64,000 nucleotides of DNA from Rhodococcus sovatensis (GTDB taxonomy: Bacteria > Actinomycetota > Actinomycetes > Mycobacteriales > Mycobacteriaceae). A model generated the notes under the pieces. It was not told the DNA's origin and made no database searches. It was given only the letters and a program-made list of their open reading frames with translations. Where the stretch lies: contig NZ_CP147846.1 in NCBI RefSeq assembly GCF_037327425.1, positions 4,898,001 to 4,962,000 of the forward strand. The letters run 5' to 3'. Positions 9,114 to 17,222 of the stretch are shown here, piece after piece (the first letter of the stretch is position 1; each line of letters begins with the position of its first letter). A program made the translations under genes and the position numbers.

Positions 9114-9482
9114 TCACTCCATCACGTAGAGCGTATTGCCGTCGATGTCGAAAAATTCGAACATCGGCGGCAATCCGTCCCACAGGAGCAACTCGCTGAC
9201 CGTAGCGCCTCGGGATACGAGGTGTGCGTGCAATGCTGCGGCATTCGGCGTCGTCAATCGGATTCCCGTGTCTCGTCCGACGTCGAAATTCCTGTATGCC
9301 TGGACCAAGGCGATCGCCACCCCGGGTGAGCTCATCTCGACCCATCTGGTGCCGATTTCGTCGATCACCCCGTCCATCGTCTTCGTCAAATCGAGAGCAC
9401 CGGCGTAGAACTCGATCGCACGGTCTTGATCGGTCACAGGTACAGCCACTACGCGGATATCGGTCACAGATCGGTCGGTCAT
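9114..9482 (-). CDS. VOC (glyoxalase/bleomycin-resistance) family protein
   Basis: A 122-residue single-module vicinal oxygen chelate protein. It opens with TDIRVVAVPVTDQDRAIEFY and ends with PPMFEFFDIDGNTLYV, the paired beta-alpha-beta-beta-beta pattern of the fold. The metal-ligand Glu near the end is present (FEFFD). The ATG at 9480-9482 is preferred to a GTG at 9509 because GGAGG stands 5 bases before it. It converges on the NDH-2 gene with 4 bases between stops. Substrate unknown. Confidence 0.82.
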   Translation of the reverse strand: MTDRSVTDIRVVAVPVTDQDRAIEFYAGALDLTKTMDGVIDEIGTRWVEMSSPGVAIALVQAYRNFDVGRDTGIRLTTPNAAALHAHLVSRGATVSELLLWDGLPPMFEFFDIDGNTLYVME

Positions 9483-9545
9483 TGCGTCCTCCAGGTCGCC
9501 GGTGGTCACTTTTCCTCAGGTATGGACCGCGCGGCTCGGGGAAAG

Positions 9546-10757
9546 TCATCGCCCGGAGACGAACCTCTCCAGGTACCGACGCGTGGGCGCGTCGGGAGTC
9601 AAGGAGATCGCTTTCTCGTATGCCGCGCGCGATTTCTCGGCTTCACCCAGTTGTGCGAGCAGGTGAGCACGAACGGCCCACGCCGGCTGGAAGCGGTCGG
9701 TCCCGTCGAGAGCATCGAGCATGTTCGACGCGACATCCGCTCCATCGGTCTCGGCGGTCACTACCGCGAGAGCCACTGCCCCGCCTAGCGTCGGGGTCAG
9801 CTCCTGCAACACCGAGTACAGCTCCCGGAGAGTCGACCAGTCCGTGGATCCACTATGTCTTCGGGCGCAGTGCACGGCGGAGATCGCGGACTCGAGTTGA
9901 AATCGTCCGAGGGCGCTCGCTCCGGCGGCGACCAGTCCGTGCGCGCGCCTCAGATGAACTTCTCCGCGGGCGAGAAGACGCTCGTCCCACAGTCGAAAGT
10001 CCTGCTCCGACAGTGGAACGAACACTCCGCTGGAGTAGCGGGAGGGAAGTCGCGCGGACGACAGGCAGATCAGCGCAGCAAGACCGTGCGCCTCGGCGTC
10101 GTCGGGCAGCAGATCGCACGCGGTCTCCGCGAGATGGAGGGCCTCGCCGGTCAACCCGTCACGTACTTCCGAACCAGTGCTGTGCCAGTCGATGGCGAAC
10201 GCTCCGTAGACGGCGGCAAGGATGGCGTCGATGCGTTCCGGCAGCACCGTGCGATCCGGAAGTTCGAACGAAAGACCTGCATCGCGGATTCGTTTCTTGG
10301 CCCGACCGAGCCGCGCCGCGAGTGTCGACGACGGCAACGCGAACGCTCGTGCGATATCGGCCGCTGTGTAGCCGAGGATGACGTCGAGCATGAGCGGAGT
10401 GTGGACGGCTCGGTCGATGGCAGGGTGTGCGCACACTGCCATCAGTTGCAGTCGCTTGTCCGGCACCGCGTCGGGGTCGATCGTGTCGAGATGGGCCCGT
10501 GTGTGTTCGGCCGGGTCCAGCGAGATCGACGTGCGATATGCAGCAGACTTCCAGGTGTCGCGTCGACGGTTCCTGGCGGTGGTCAGCAGCCAGCCGTCCG
10601 GATTGGCGGGAACGCCGTCGTTCGGCCAGGTCCGCAACGCACGCTCGAAGGCATCCGACAGTGCGTCCTCGGCCGCCGCAATATCACCGTCCGCCGACGC
10701 GAGCAATGCGAGGAGTCGGCCGTACGAGGTGCGAACGACGTACTCGACATCGATCAT
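9546..10757 (-). CDS. ECF42-type RNA polymerase sigma factor with C-terminal DUF6596/TPR extension
   Basis: A 403-residue protein. Sigma region 2 is DAFERALRTWPNDGVPANPDGWLL and region 4 is ILGYTAADIARAFALPSSTLAARLGRAKKRI. A long C-terminal helical domain with a TPR-like end (AWAVRAHLLAQLGEAEKSRAAYEKAI) marks the ECF42/SigJ-like class. In that class the extension replaces an anti-sigma factor, and the partner is a DGPF/YCII protein, exactly the gene found 15 bases upstream (10773-11141). The target regulon is unknown; the YCII gene itself is the usual target. Confidence 0.87.
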   Translation of the reverse strand: MIDVEYVVRTSYGRLLALLASADGDIAAAEDALSDAFERALRTWPNDGVPANPDGWLLTTARNRRRDTWKSAAYRTSISLDPAEHTRAHLDTIDPDAVPDKRLQLMAVCAHPAIDRAVHTPLMLDVILGYTAADIARAFALPSSTLAARLGRAKKRIRDAGLSFELPDRTVLPERIDAILAAVYGAFAIDWHSTGSEVRDGLTGEALHLAETACDLLPDDAEAHGLAALICLSSARLPSRYSSGVFVPLSEQDFRLWDERLLARGEVHLRRAHGLVAAGASALGRFQLESAISAVHCARRHSGSTDWSTLRELYSVLQELTPTLGGAVALAVVTAETDGADVASNMLDALDGTDRFQPAWAVRAHLLAQLGEAEKSRAAYEKAISLTPDAPTRRYLERFVSGR

Positions 10758-10772
10758 CGGCTCGGCCGTAGC

Positions 10773-11141
10773 TCAGGTCCACGAACCGTTCACGAACGAC
10801 GTGGCAGCAGCTCGCACTTCGACGACTCCGAATTGGGCGCCGGGGCAGCGTTCCGCCCACATCAACGCCGCGTCTTCGTCGGGAACGTCGATGACGAACA
10901 CTCCGGCGACACCTTCCTTCGAATCCGCGAACGGGCCATCCTGAATCTGAAGGGCCCCGGTCCGCAGTGTGACTGTCTTCGTCGCCGAGGCCGAAGCAAG
11001 CACCTCGGCAGCGACGAGAACCCCCGCGGACTGCAGCGCTCGTCCGTAGACGCCGAAGGCCTCCTGCATCTGGGTGATGACTTCGGCGTCGATCTCGCCT
11101 TCGGCGGGTTCTGCGTTGTTGAGTACGAGTGTGTATCTCAT
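10773..11141 (-). CDS. YCII/DGPF-domain protein partner of the ECF42 sigma factor
   Basis: A 122-residue protein with the signature DGPFADSKEGVAGVFVIDVP of the DGPFAETKE/YCII family and an N-terminal MRYTLVLNN strand. Such proteins are encoded beside ECF42 sigma factors and thought to act in their signalling; the chemistry is not established. The ATG at 11141 has GGGAGA 6 bases upstream. It forms an operon with the sigma gene. A longer frame to 11231 has no better start. Confidence 0.83.
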   Translation of the reverse strand: MRYTLVLNNAEPAEGEIDAEVITQMQEAFGVYGRALQSAGVLVAAEVLASASATKTVTLRTGALQIQDGPFADSKEGVAGVFVIDVPDEDAALMWAERCPGAQFGVVEVRAAATSFVNGSWT

Positions 11142-11430
11142 GATCGTCTCCCTTTCCTGTCCTTCTACTGTGTACGGCCTGGTGCGGTCGCACACAGCTA
11201 TGACGATCGAGATCGGCTGAAATCGACACATTGGTAGATCTACAAAATCAATTGGGACTTATGACAGCGGTGCACCTACGTATTCGGTAGATCTCCTCGA
11301 ATCCAACTGTGCGTGCAGCCGACGGTGTGAAAACAAACTGCAATCCCGTTTGCTGCACTAGCGTGATCTTGCACACGCTACGGGGTGTTTCACCCTTGGC
11401 ATCTGACAGAACTGCTTGGGGGAATGGACC
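11142..11430. promoter_or_regulatory. 289-bp divergent promoter region between YCII/ECF42 and diguanylate cyclase genes
   Basis: No gene is seen here. It holds two copies of GGTAGATCT (11233-11241, the core of palindrome GTAGATCTAC, and 11285-11293) 52 bases apart, and an inverted repeat TAGCGTG-N8-CACGCTA (11359-11380) just upstream of the cyclase start. These look like operators but no protein can be assigned. Confidence 0.4.
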
Positions 11431-12603
11431 GTGACGACACTCGAGGGTAGGCCGACCGAACGCGAGACGTTCAGCGCCAAGCGTTCCGGCAGACATCGAC
11501 GAGGGATGTTGTCTCAGGGCGCAGCTGCGTTTTCGGATTGGTTTCACCAGCCGCACGATTACGAGTGGATCGTGGCGCATCGCTCGGTCCGACACCTGCA
11601 CACGGTCATCCGGGGCGTCTTCAGCCTCGCGACCCTGATCTTTGCGCTGACGTCGGCAATAATGCTGTTCAGTCCGCGCGGACCGCAGGTTCTCGAGGGG
11701 CGACTGTGGGTGTGTTTCGTGCTCGTCGTGCAGGTTGCCGTCGCATACGTCCTCATCGTCTGCCCGGTGCCGAACAAGTATGGTTTCATCGCCTTCGGAA
11801 TCTTCGGTGACGTCGGTCTCGCGTCCGTACTCGCGTGCTACGACGCGACAGCGGCCACTATGGGAAGCGCGCTGTTCGTCATCACAGGTGCGTACTGCAC
11901 CTTCTTCCTCAGTCCTCGGTGGATGGTCGCCCACCTTGTCTTCTCCTGCGGCTTTGTCGTCTTCTCGGCGTGGCGAGGGTGGTCGAGCACCGGCGAACAT
12001 CCGGCCACGACTCTCGCGGTGCTCACCGTGATCATCACGGCCATCGCGGGTGTGCCCGTTTTCGCCCACATCGCATGGACTGCGATCGCCGGCGATGCCC
12101 GGCGGTCGGCCCGCGATCCGCTGACCGGCCTGCTGAATCGGCGTGGCTTCGACTCCGCAGTACTCGACCTGTGGGATTCCGCGGTCGGTAAGGACGAGTC
12201 GATTGCTGTCGCGATGGTCGACGTCGATAAGTTCAAAGCGGTCAACGACGTCTACGGTCACGACGCCGGTGACGGGGTGTTGACCGACATCGCACGAAGG
12301 CTCGAACGAATCGTCGGCGACAGTGGGATCACGGCACGGACCGGCGGCGAGGAGTTCGTCGTCGTGATGTCGGGTGAGCGCACAGCTGTCGAATTCAGAC
12401 TGCTGGAGGCGGTCTCGGCGGTCCACGACAAGGACGACGACGTACCGATCACGGCCAGCTTCGGGGTGTGCGTTCTCGAATCGGACTCGGTGCTGCGCCA
12501 CGCCGGCCACTCCATCATCGGCCGAATGCTTCGGTCTTCGGATTCGATGATGTATCGGTCGAAGGCCGCAGGGGGCAACCGAATGTCCGTCCATTCGCTC
12601 TGA
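11431..12603 (+). CDS. Membrane-bound diguanylate cyclase (GGDEF)
   Basis: About 390 residues: a 50-residue cytoplasmic N-terminus, six hydrophobic segments between ~60 and ~220 with no recognised sensor name, then a GGDEF domain beginning ARDPLTGLLNRRGF. The active loop is GGEEF (about 305-309), a catalytically competent variant, and the Mg-binding Asp is in MVDVDKFKAVND. No RxxD inhibitory site is seen five residues before the loop. It should make cyclic di-GMP from two GTP. The GTG at 11431 was chosen (GGGGGAA 6 bases upstream) rather than an in-frame TTG at 11416. Confidence 0.88.
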   Translation: MTTLEGRPTERETFSAKRSGRHRRGMLSQGAAAFSDWFHQPHDYEWIVAHRSVRHLHTVIRGVFSLATLIFALTSAIMLFSPRGPQVLEGRLWVCFVLVVQVAVAYVLIVCPVPNKYGFIAFGIFGDVGLASVLACYDATAATMGSALFVITGAYCTFFLSPRWMVAHLVFSCGFVVFSAWRGWSSTGEHPATTLAVLTVIITAIAGVPVFAHIAWTAIAGDARRSARDPLTGLLNRRGFDSAVLDLWDSAVGKDESIAVAMVDVDKFKAVNDVYGHDAGDGVLTDIARRLERIVGDSGITARTGGEEFVVVMSGERTAVEFRLLEAVSAVHDKDDDVPITASFGVCVLESDSVLRHAGHSIIGRMLRSSDSMMYRSKAAGGNRMSVHSL

Positions 12604-12611
12604 GGAATCAC

Positions 12612-12634
12612 CAAACAAACTTCAAGTTTGTTTG
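12612..12634. promoter_or_regulatory. 23-bp perfect AT-rich palindrome
   Basis: The half-site CAAACAAACTT is followed by one C and then its exact inverse. It begins 9 bases after the diguanylate cyclase stop and 91 bases before the PucR gene. No T-run follows, so a rho-independent terminator is less likely than a protein-binding site. It is strikingly AT-rich in this genome. Confidence 0.55.
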
Positions 12635-12724
12635 TATCGATCAAAATGGCACGGAAGTATGTTTTGTGCGATACCTTTCAGGAGCAGGGGCAGTGAGCGA
12701 CTGTGCTGAGAGGATGGGTATCAG

Positions 12725-13966
12725 ATGGCAACAACGATGGTGTCCACGGATGCGACCGAGGGTCTGAGTTTGGGTGGACAGCCGGCGTCGCACCAATTGC
12801 GCGTATCGCGAGACACGACGACGCAGCTGGTCGATCACATTGTCGGTACTACCAAGTGTCGCGATCTGACCGATGAGCTCGGACGCGGCGTGGTCGCCGA
12901 CATCACGGCCGAATGTGTCGCACTTGCCGCCGATGTCCTCGACAGCGGAAGGCAGCCGTCGGCGCCGGAATTGGATCGTCTTCGTCGTGCTGCCGGGAAG
13001 TGGGCACGCGCCGGTGTGCCGTTGGCGCCTATCCAGCATGCGTTCCACGAGGGGTTCTCGGTCGGTCTCCGCATGGTTGCTCTCCATGCCGTCGACGGAG
13101 AGCATGCGGCCCTCGTCGATGGAGCAGTCTTGATGTTCGGCCTACTCGACGTCGTCTCGGAAGCAGTCTCCTCGGCGTACCTCGACGAATACAAGGCTGT
13201 CGCAGTCCAGGAGAAGGATCAGGCTCACGCAGTGGTGACGGCCCTGTTGGGCGGTGACGCTGCCGCGTCCGCGGTGGCAGAGCGAAACGGTACCGAGTTG
13301 GCGGCCTGCTATGAGGTCGTCGCCGTTCATTTTCCGTCTCACGATGACGAGACTGGTGCGCCCGGTACTCGTGAAGCGGCGGCGGCCCGCAAGCTTCAGG
13401 CGATCTCCGCAGCGCTGTCCGACTTCTTCTCTCCCGCTCCCCCATTGGCGATCCTGAGTCCATCGGGTGGAACCATTTTGATTCCCGATGCGGCGGAGAC
13501 AGCAGCAGAAGAACTGGTGTCCCTCCTGACCGAGACGGGAGGGGTGCCGGTCTCGGCGGCCGCCGCGACGGCGATACCCGAGCAGGTGCCCGATGCTGCC
13601 GAGAATGCGTACGAGCTTCTCCGCCTCGTTCAACGATTGAGCTACCGACCCGGTGTCTATCGAATTGCAGATTTGGCCCTGGAATTTCAGATCGCCCGCC
13701 CAGGTGTCGGGCGTCGACACTTGAAGAGAATGCTCGACCCACTTCGTCGGGTGCCGGACTTGTTGCCGACCCTGGAAGCGTTCGTGTCCACCGAGGCGAA
13801 CCGGAAGAAGGCAGCGACGCGGCTCGTGGTCCACCCCAATACCGTCGACTACCGACTGAAGCGCATCGAGCAGATCACCGGGATCGACCCGATGAAGTCC
13901 TCGGGTCTGCGCGCTCTGCATGCTGCGTTGATCGCCGACTCTCTCGATCCGAAGAAGTCCGCGTGA
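12725..13966 (+). CDS. PucR-family transcriptional regulator
   Basis: 413 residues. The N-terminal region is helical (VPLAPIQHAFHEGFSVGLRMV, as in actinobacterial PucR proteins), the centre is a CdaR GGDEF-like region around 190-290, and the C-terminal helix-turn-helix is ANRKKAATRLVVHPNTVDYRLKRIEQITG. It is a second PucR protein in this window, but differs in sequence from the one at 1-772. Its stop overlaps the start of an EAL-domain gene (GTGA at 13963-13966), so the regulator and a cyclic-di-GMP protein are made together. The perfect palindrome at 12612-12634 is a possible binding site. Confidence 0.88.
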   Translation: MATTMVSTDATEGLSLGGQPASHQLRVSRDTTTQLVDHIVGTTKCRDLTDELGRGVVADITAECVALAADVLDSGRQPSAPELDRLRRAAGKWARAGVPLAPIQHAFHEGFSVGLRMVALHAVDGEHAALVDGAVLMFGLLDVVSEAVSSAYLDEYKAVAVQEKDQAHAVVTALLGGDAAASAVAERNGTELAACYEVVAVHFPSHDDETGAPGTREAAAARKLQAISAALSDFFSPAPPLAILSPSGGTILIPDAAETAAEELVSLLTETGGVPVSAAAATAIPEQVPDAAENAYELLRLVQRLSYRPGVYRIADLALEFQIARPGVGRRHLKRMLDPLRRVPDLLPTLEAFVSTEANRKKAATRLVVHPNTVDYRLKRIEQITGIDPMKSSGLRALHAALIADSLDPKKSA

Positions 13967-14715
13967 CAATTACCCGTACGGCCCCTGTCACCTCGATCGC
14001 AGCGCGAGCGGCCCTGATCGCGATCGATGACATGGTGCCGTGCTTTCAGCCCGTGGTGTCTTTGAAGTCGGACGCCGTAGTGGGAATCGAAGCACTCGCT
14101 CGCTGGCCAACCGTCGAGGGTGTCGACCCTGCCGAGGTCTTCGCGCTCGCCCGCATTCGTGGAGTGGTATCCGACATCGATTTCGCCTGTCGCACAGCGG
14201 CAGTGAAGGAAGCCCGTTCGGCAAACCTGACAGACGGGCTCGCGCTGTACCTGAACTACGAGCCGTCGGGTATCACCGATCGTGCACGCACCGAGGCACA
14301 TCTCGACGCGTTGGAATGCGAAGGCGACGTGGTTCTCGAAATCACCGAACGCGGACTGGACGGGGATAAGGAGAGTGTGCGCTCGATGGTCGATTCTGCA
14401 CGGCGACGCGGCTTTTCGATCGCACTCGACGACGTCGGATCCAACGCGGGCACGCTGGCGGCCCTCTCGTTCGTCGAACCGGACATCGTCAAACTCGACG
14501 CCTCGATCCTTCGTCGGCCGTATTCGTTCCGCAGTGCTCGGGTCATGTCCTCCGTTCGTCGATACATCGCCTCCAGCGGTGCCGTCATCCTGGCCGAAGG
14601 GATCGAATCCGAGCGCGATCGAGCTCGGGCGATCAGGCTCGGAGCAACTCTCGGGCAGGGCTGGTTGTTCGGGGCAGCGTCGACGGGGGCGGATGTGCGA
14701 ACGAGGTTCAGCTGA
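13963..14715 (+). CDS. Stand-alone EAL-domain protein (putative c-di-GMP phosphodiesterase)
   Basis: A 250-residue single EAL domain without sensor. Visible key residues are EAL in GIEALARWP, the Glu of VLEITERG, the DD of ALDDVGSNAG, the Lys of DIVKLD, EGIES and the Gln of GQGWLFGA. The usual DDFGTGYSS loop reads DDVGSNAGT, and the usual VN-x-S strand reads LNYEPSG, so activity is plausible but not certain; a binding-only role is the alternative. It is coupled to the PucR gene upstream and its last 8 bases overlap the NmrA-like gene on the other strand. Confidence 0.83.
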   Translation: MTITRTAPVTSIAARAALIAIDDMVPCFQPVVSLKSDAVVGIEALARWPTVEGVDPAEVFALARIRGVVSDIDFACRTAAVKEARSANLTDGLALYLNYEPSGITDRARTEAHLDALECEGDVVLEITERGLDGDKESVRSMVDSARRRGFSIALDDVGSNAGTLAALSFVEPDIVKLDASILRRPYSFRSARVMSSVRRYIASSGAVILAEGIESERDRARAIRLGATLGQGWLFGAASTGADVRTRFS

Positions 14716-15508
14716 ATTCCGTCGCATTTTCGCGAGCCCACTGTGCAAATGTGGTCGATCTCCCGGTGAGGTCGGCGGCCGTTGTGCCGACTGCCTGGGG
14801 ATTGTCGACCTGTGCCGCTAGGCCGTCGACGTAGGTGACTGCGAAGTCGCCCATCGCCGGGGTCAGTGCATCGATCGTTTCCAGCCGTGACACCTGGTCG
14901 AATCGGAGGTTTTCGCCGAGTGCGTCGCCAATGTGTCGAAGGATGGCGGTGCGGGTCAGGCTTTCCGGGCCGGTCAGTGTGTACGCCTTCCCGATGTGAC
15001 CTGGTTCCGTCAGGCACGCGGCGGCGACGGCTGCGATATCGTCCATCGCGATCGGGGCATTCGCGGAATTCGGGTACGGCTCGCTGACCGATCTCGTTGC
15101 GCGGATCTGGGGAGCCCACATCGTCGTGTTCTCCATGAACTCGCCGGGCCACAGATGTGTCCATTCGAGACCGGATTCCTCGACGGCGCGAGAGATCGGG
15201 TACCACCAGTTCCCGGGTGGCCCCGCCAGATCGACGACGTACCGCACCCGGGCCGACTTCGCGATTTCCAGTACCTGGCGCACGGTCTTCTCCAGCGGGG
15301 CGAGGTAGACACTGTCGACGCCCTCGAACGCAGCGGGAAGTGATTCGACTCGGCCGAGGTAGCCCTTCACTACCTCGACACCGTCCGGCAGGTCCGCGAT
15401 TTCGGGTTTGTTGGTGAGCGCTCGGATGTCGCTCGCGCCCGTGGCGATCAGATGATCGACGAGCATTCTTCCTATGTTGCCGGTAGCGCCGGTCACCAGA
15501 ATTGTCAT
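14708..15508 (-). CDS. NmrA-like NAD(P)-binding SDR-family protein
   Basis: 266 residues with an N-terminal Rossmann motif TILVTGATGNIGRML and the NmrA/QOR2-like pattern VDSVYLAPLEKTVRQVLEIAK, then RYVVDLAGPPGNWWYPISRAVEESG and HLWPGEFMENTTMW. Members reduce quinones or sense NADP. No YxxxK pair is placed as in classical SDRs. The ATG at 15508 has no Shine-Dalgarno sequence. A TACACT hexamer lies about 7-12 bases upstream, so a leaderless mRNA is likely. The hexamer sits inside a perfect palindrome (15511-15523). Confidence 0.82.
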   Translation of the reverse strand: MTILVTGATGNIGRMLVDHLIATGASDIRALTNKPEIADLPDGVEVVKGYLGRVESLPAAFEGVDSVYLAPLEKTVRQVLEIAKSARVRYVVDLAGPPGNWWYPISRAVEESGLEWTHLWPGEFMENTTMWAPQIRATRSVSEPYPNSANAPIAMDDIAAVAAACLTEPGHIGKAYTLTGPESLTRTAILRHIGDALGENLRFDQVSRLETIDALTPAMGDFAVTYVDGLAAQVDNPQAVGTTAADLTGRSTTFAQWARENATEFS

Positions 15509-15510
15509 AT

Positions 15511-15523
15511 CGTACAGTGTACG
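15511..15523. promoter_or_regulatory. 13-bp palindrome over the NmrA-like gene promoter
   Basis: On the minus strand CGTACA-C-TGTACG is a perfect inverted repeat 2 bases before the start codon. It contains the -10-like TACACT. A repressor bound here would block transcription; the protein is unknown. Confidence 0.45.
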
Positions 15524-15629
15524 GCCAAACCGTCTACCGTGGCGACATGGTCGATCGACCGCGACAGCTGGATCCTCACCGAACCGCCGAATCTCCGACA
15601 CCGTCTGAGCGCGCCAGTGCGATCCGCTA

Positions 15630-16007
15630 TCAACTTGAAGGGGCCTGGCCTGGTCCAGCTTCCCATCGTTGGACGTAGCCGGCGATCGGTTGGACTGCGG
15701 TGATGAGGTCGATGCCTTGGGGTGTGAGCCGGTAGCGGACGGTGACGGGGGTGGTGGGGATGACGGTGCGCTCGACGAGTCCGGCGGTCTCCAGTTCCTT
15801 CAGGCGCACGGTGAGCATGCGCGCGGAGAGTCCAGGTATGGCTGCGGCGATGTCAGTGAATCGTTGGGCGCCGCGAGCCATGGCGATGAGGATGCTGGGC
15901 GACCAGCGCTTGCCCACGATTTCCAGGATGTGGCTGGCGTGGTGGCATTCGGCTTCGTTGGTGTCGCTCCAAGGAGTGGGTGGACGATCGGGTCGCGTCG
16001 AGGTCAC
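15630..16007 (-). CDS. HxlR-family transcriptional regulator
   Basis: 125 residues with the winged-helix core ILEIVGKRWSPSILIAMARG, then GLSARMLTVRLKELETAGLVER and VRYRLTPQG. Cys21 (NEAECHHAS) lies just before the first helix, the place of the redox-sensing Cys in QorR and YodB, which respond to quinones, diamide and other electrophiles. The GTG start (16005-16007) lies inside an inverted repeat ACTTAC-N5-GTAAGT, and TACACT about 8 bases upstream suggests a leaderless promoter. It is divergent from the LLM-FAD genes and close to an azoreductase, the classical regulon of such repressors. Confidence 0.87.
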   Translation of the reverse strand: MTSTRPDRPPTPWSDTNEAECHHASHILEIVGKRWSPSILIAMARGAQRFTDIAAAIPGLSARMLTVRLKELETAGLVERTVIPTTPVTVRYRLTPQGIDLITAVQPIAGYVQRWEAGPGQAPSS

Positions 16008-16022
16008 TTACCTAGTGTAAGT
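16006..16022. promoter_or_regulatory. HxlR operator candidate 1
   Basis: The inverted repeat ACTTAC-N5-GTAAGT overlaps the hxlR start codon and its TACACT -10-like element. The same half-sites recur at 16070-16082. Occupancy would shut off the regulator's own gene. Confidence 0.6.
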
Positions 16023-16069
16023 CGGTTATCCGAACCGCGCCGGTGGGCCGACCGATCTAGTTATGAAAG

Positions 16070-16082
16070 GTAAGTCACTTAC
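16070..16082. promoter_or_regulatory. HxlR operator candidate 2
   Basis: GTAAGT-C-ACTTAC carries the same two hexamers as site 1 in the opposite order, 43 bases upstream of the LLM gene start. It probably controls the divergent flavin/azoreductase operon. Confidence 0.6.
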
Positions 16083-16124
16083 TGCACGTTTGTGGTGGAG
16101 AGGGGTCGGCGGAACCATGGAGCC

Positions 16125-17222
16125 ATGCCTGATTATGGTCGGCCACTGCGTTTCGGCAGTTTCATCAGCCCTGTTAGTCAACCGCCGCGGCGACCCGTGG
16201 ATCTTGCGGTGCTCAGCGAGGACCTGGGCCTGGATCTGGTGACGTTCCAGGACCACCCGTACCAGGCAGCGTTGCACGACACGTGGACGCTGCTGACATG
16301 GGTGGCAGCGCGAACCTCGCACATTCATGTCGCGGGGAACGTGTTGAACCTCCCCTTGCGACAACCCGCTGTCCTCGCGCGGGCTCTGGCGAGCTTGGAC
16401 CTGCTCAGCGACGGTCGTGCGGAGTTGGGCATCGGCTCGGGTGGCTACTTCGACGCGATGGCGTCGATGGGTGCCCCGCTGCTGACGCCGGCCGAAGCTG
16501 TGAGCGGGTTGGACGAGGCGCTGGACATTGTCCGCGGCATCTGGGATGTAGAGGCTACGACTGCGCTGCGGGTCGAGGGTCGATTCCACCGGGTCGATGG
16601 CGTCCAACGTGGACCCGCGACCGCTCGTCGGATCCCGATCTGGGTTGGTGCGTACAAGCCGCGGATGCAGCGGATGATCGGCAGGAAAGGCGATGGGTGG
16701 CTACCCAGTCTTCCTTGGCTGCAGCCGGGAGGCGTCGCTGAGGGCAATCGCATCATCGATGACTCCGCTCGTCGCGCGGGCCGCGATCCGGGTGACATCG
16801 CGCGACTGTTGAACATCGTCCCACCGGTGTCGGCCGAACAGATGGCTCGGCTTGCGATCGAGGACGGGGTCTCGACGTTCATCCTGGGCAGCGACGACCC
16901 GGGTGAGCTGCGCCGGTTCGCTGAGGTCACGGTCCCCGAGATCCGCGACCGGGTCGAGAACGCCCGGGCGGGCAGCGGTCATGCCGCAACGACCACCCCG
17001 CCGGCCCCCTCGATGGCTCCCGCGCTGGCGGGCGACCCGGGTGCCGCCGTCACTGGCTGCGCATGCACTGGTTCCCGGCGACCAGGGCTACGCCGCGTAC
17101 ACGTCGGGGTTCTTCCGGGGGGCCCGCCCCGCCATGGTGCTGAGACCGCAGTCGCCCGCTCAGGTACAGGACGCTGTGCGGTACGCCGACCGGCACCGCG
17201 ACGTGCCGCTGGGCGTCCGTAG
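16125..17222 (+). CDS. LLM-class flavin-dependent oxidoreductase, frameshifted from the following FAD domain
   Basis: The first ~300 residues are a bacterial-luciferase-like F420/FMN oxidoreductase: RFGSFISPVSQPPRRPVDLA, then LGLDLVTFQDHPYQAALHDTW, then RAELGIGSGGYFDAM and IPIWVGAYKPRMQRMIGRKGDGWLPSL. After about base 17030 this frame turns into arginine-rich sequence without protein character (CACTGSRRPGLRRV), while the +1 frame begins a convincing FAD domain. LLM and FAD domains therefore look like halves of one fused protein separated by a frameshift, or two genes with a spurious overlap. The start is ATG 16125. Only the part up to ~17040 is likely to be meaningful. Confidence 0.75.
   Translation: MPDYGRPLRFGSFISPVSQPPRRPVDLAVLSEDLGLDLVTFQDHPYQAALHDTWTLLTWVAARTSHIHVAGNVLNLPLRQPAVLARALASLDLLSDGRAELGIGSGGYFDAMASMGAPLLTPAEAVSGLDEALDIVRGIWDVEATTALRVEGRFHRVDGVQRGPATARRIPIWVGAYKPRMQRMIGRKGDGWLPSLPWLQPGGVAEGNRIIDDSARRAGRDPGDIARLLNIVPPVSAEQMARLAIEDGVSTFILGSDDPGELRRFAEVTVPEIRDRVENARAGSGHAATTTPPAPSMAPALAGDPGAAVTGCACTGSRRPGLRRVHVGVLPGGPPRHGAETAVARSGTGRCAVRRPAPRRAAGRP

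Noticed and set aside
9224..11237. Long plus-strand ORFs over the VOC, sigma and YCII genes
   Set aside because: Antisense shadows with extreme Arg content; the minus-strand proteins have recognisable family motifs.
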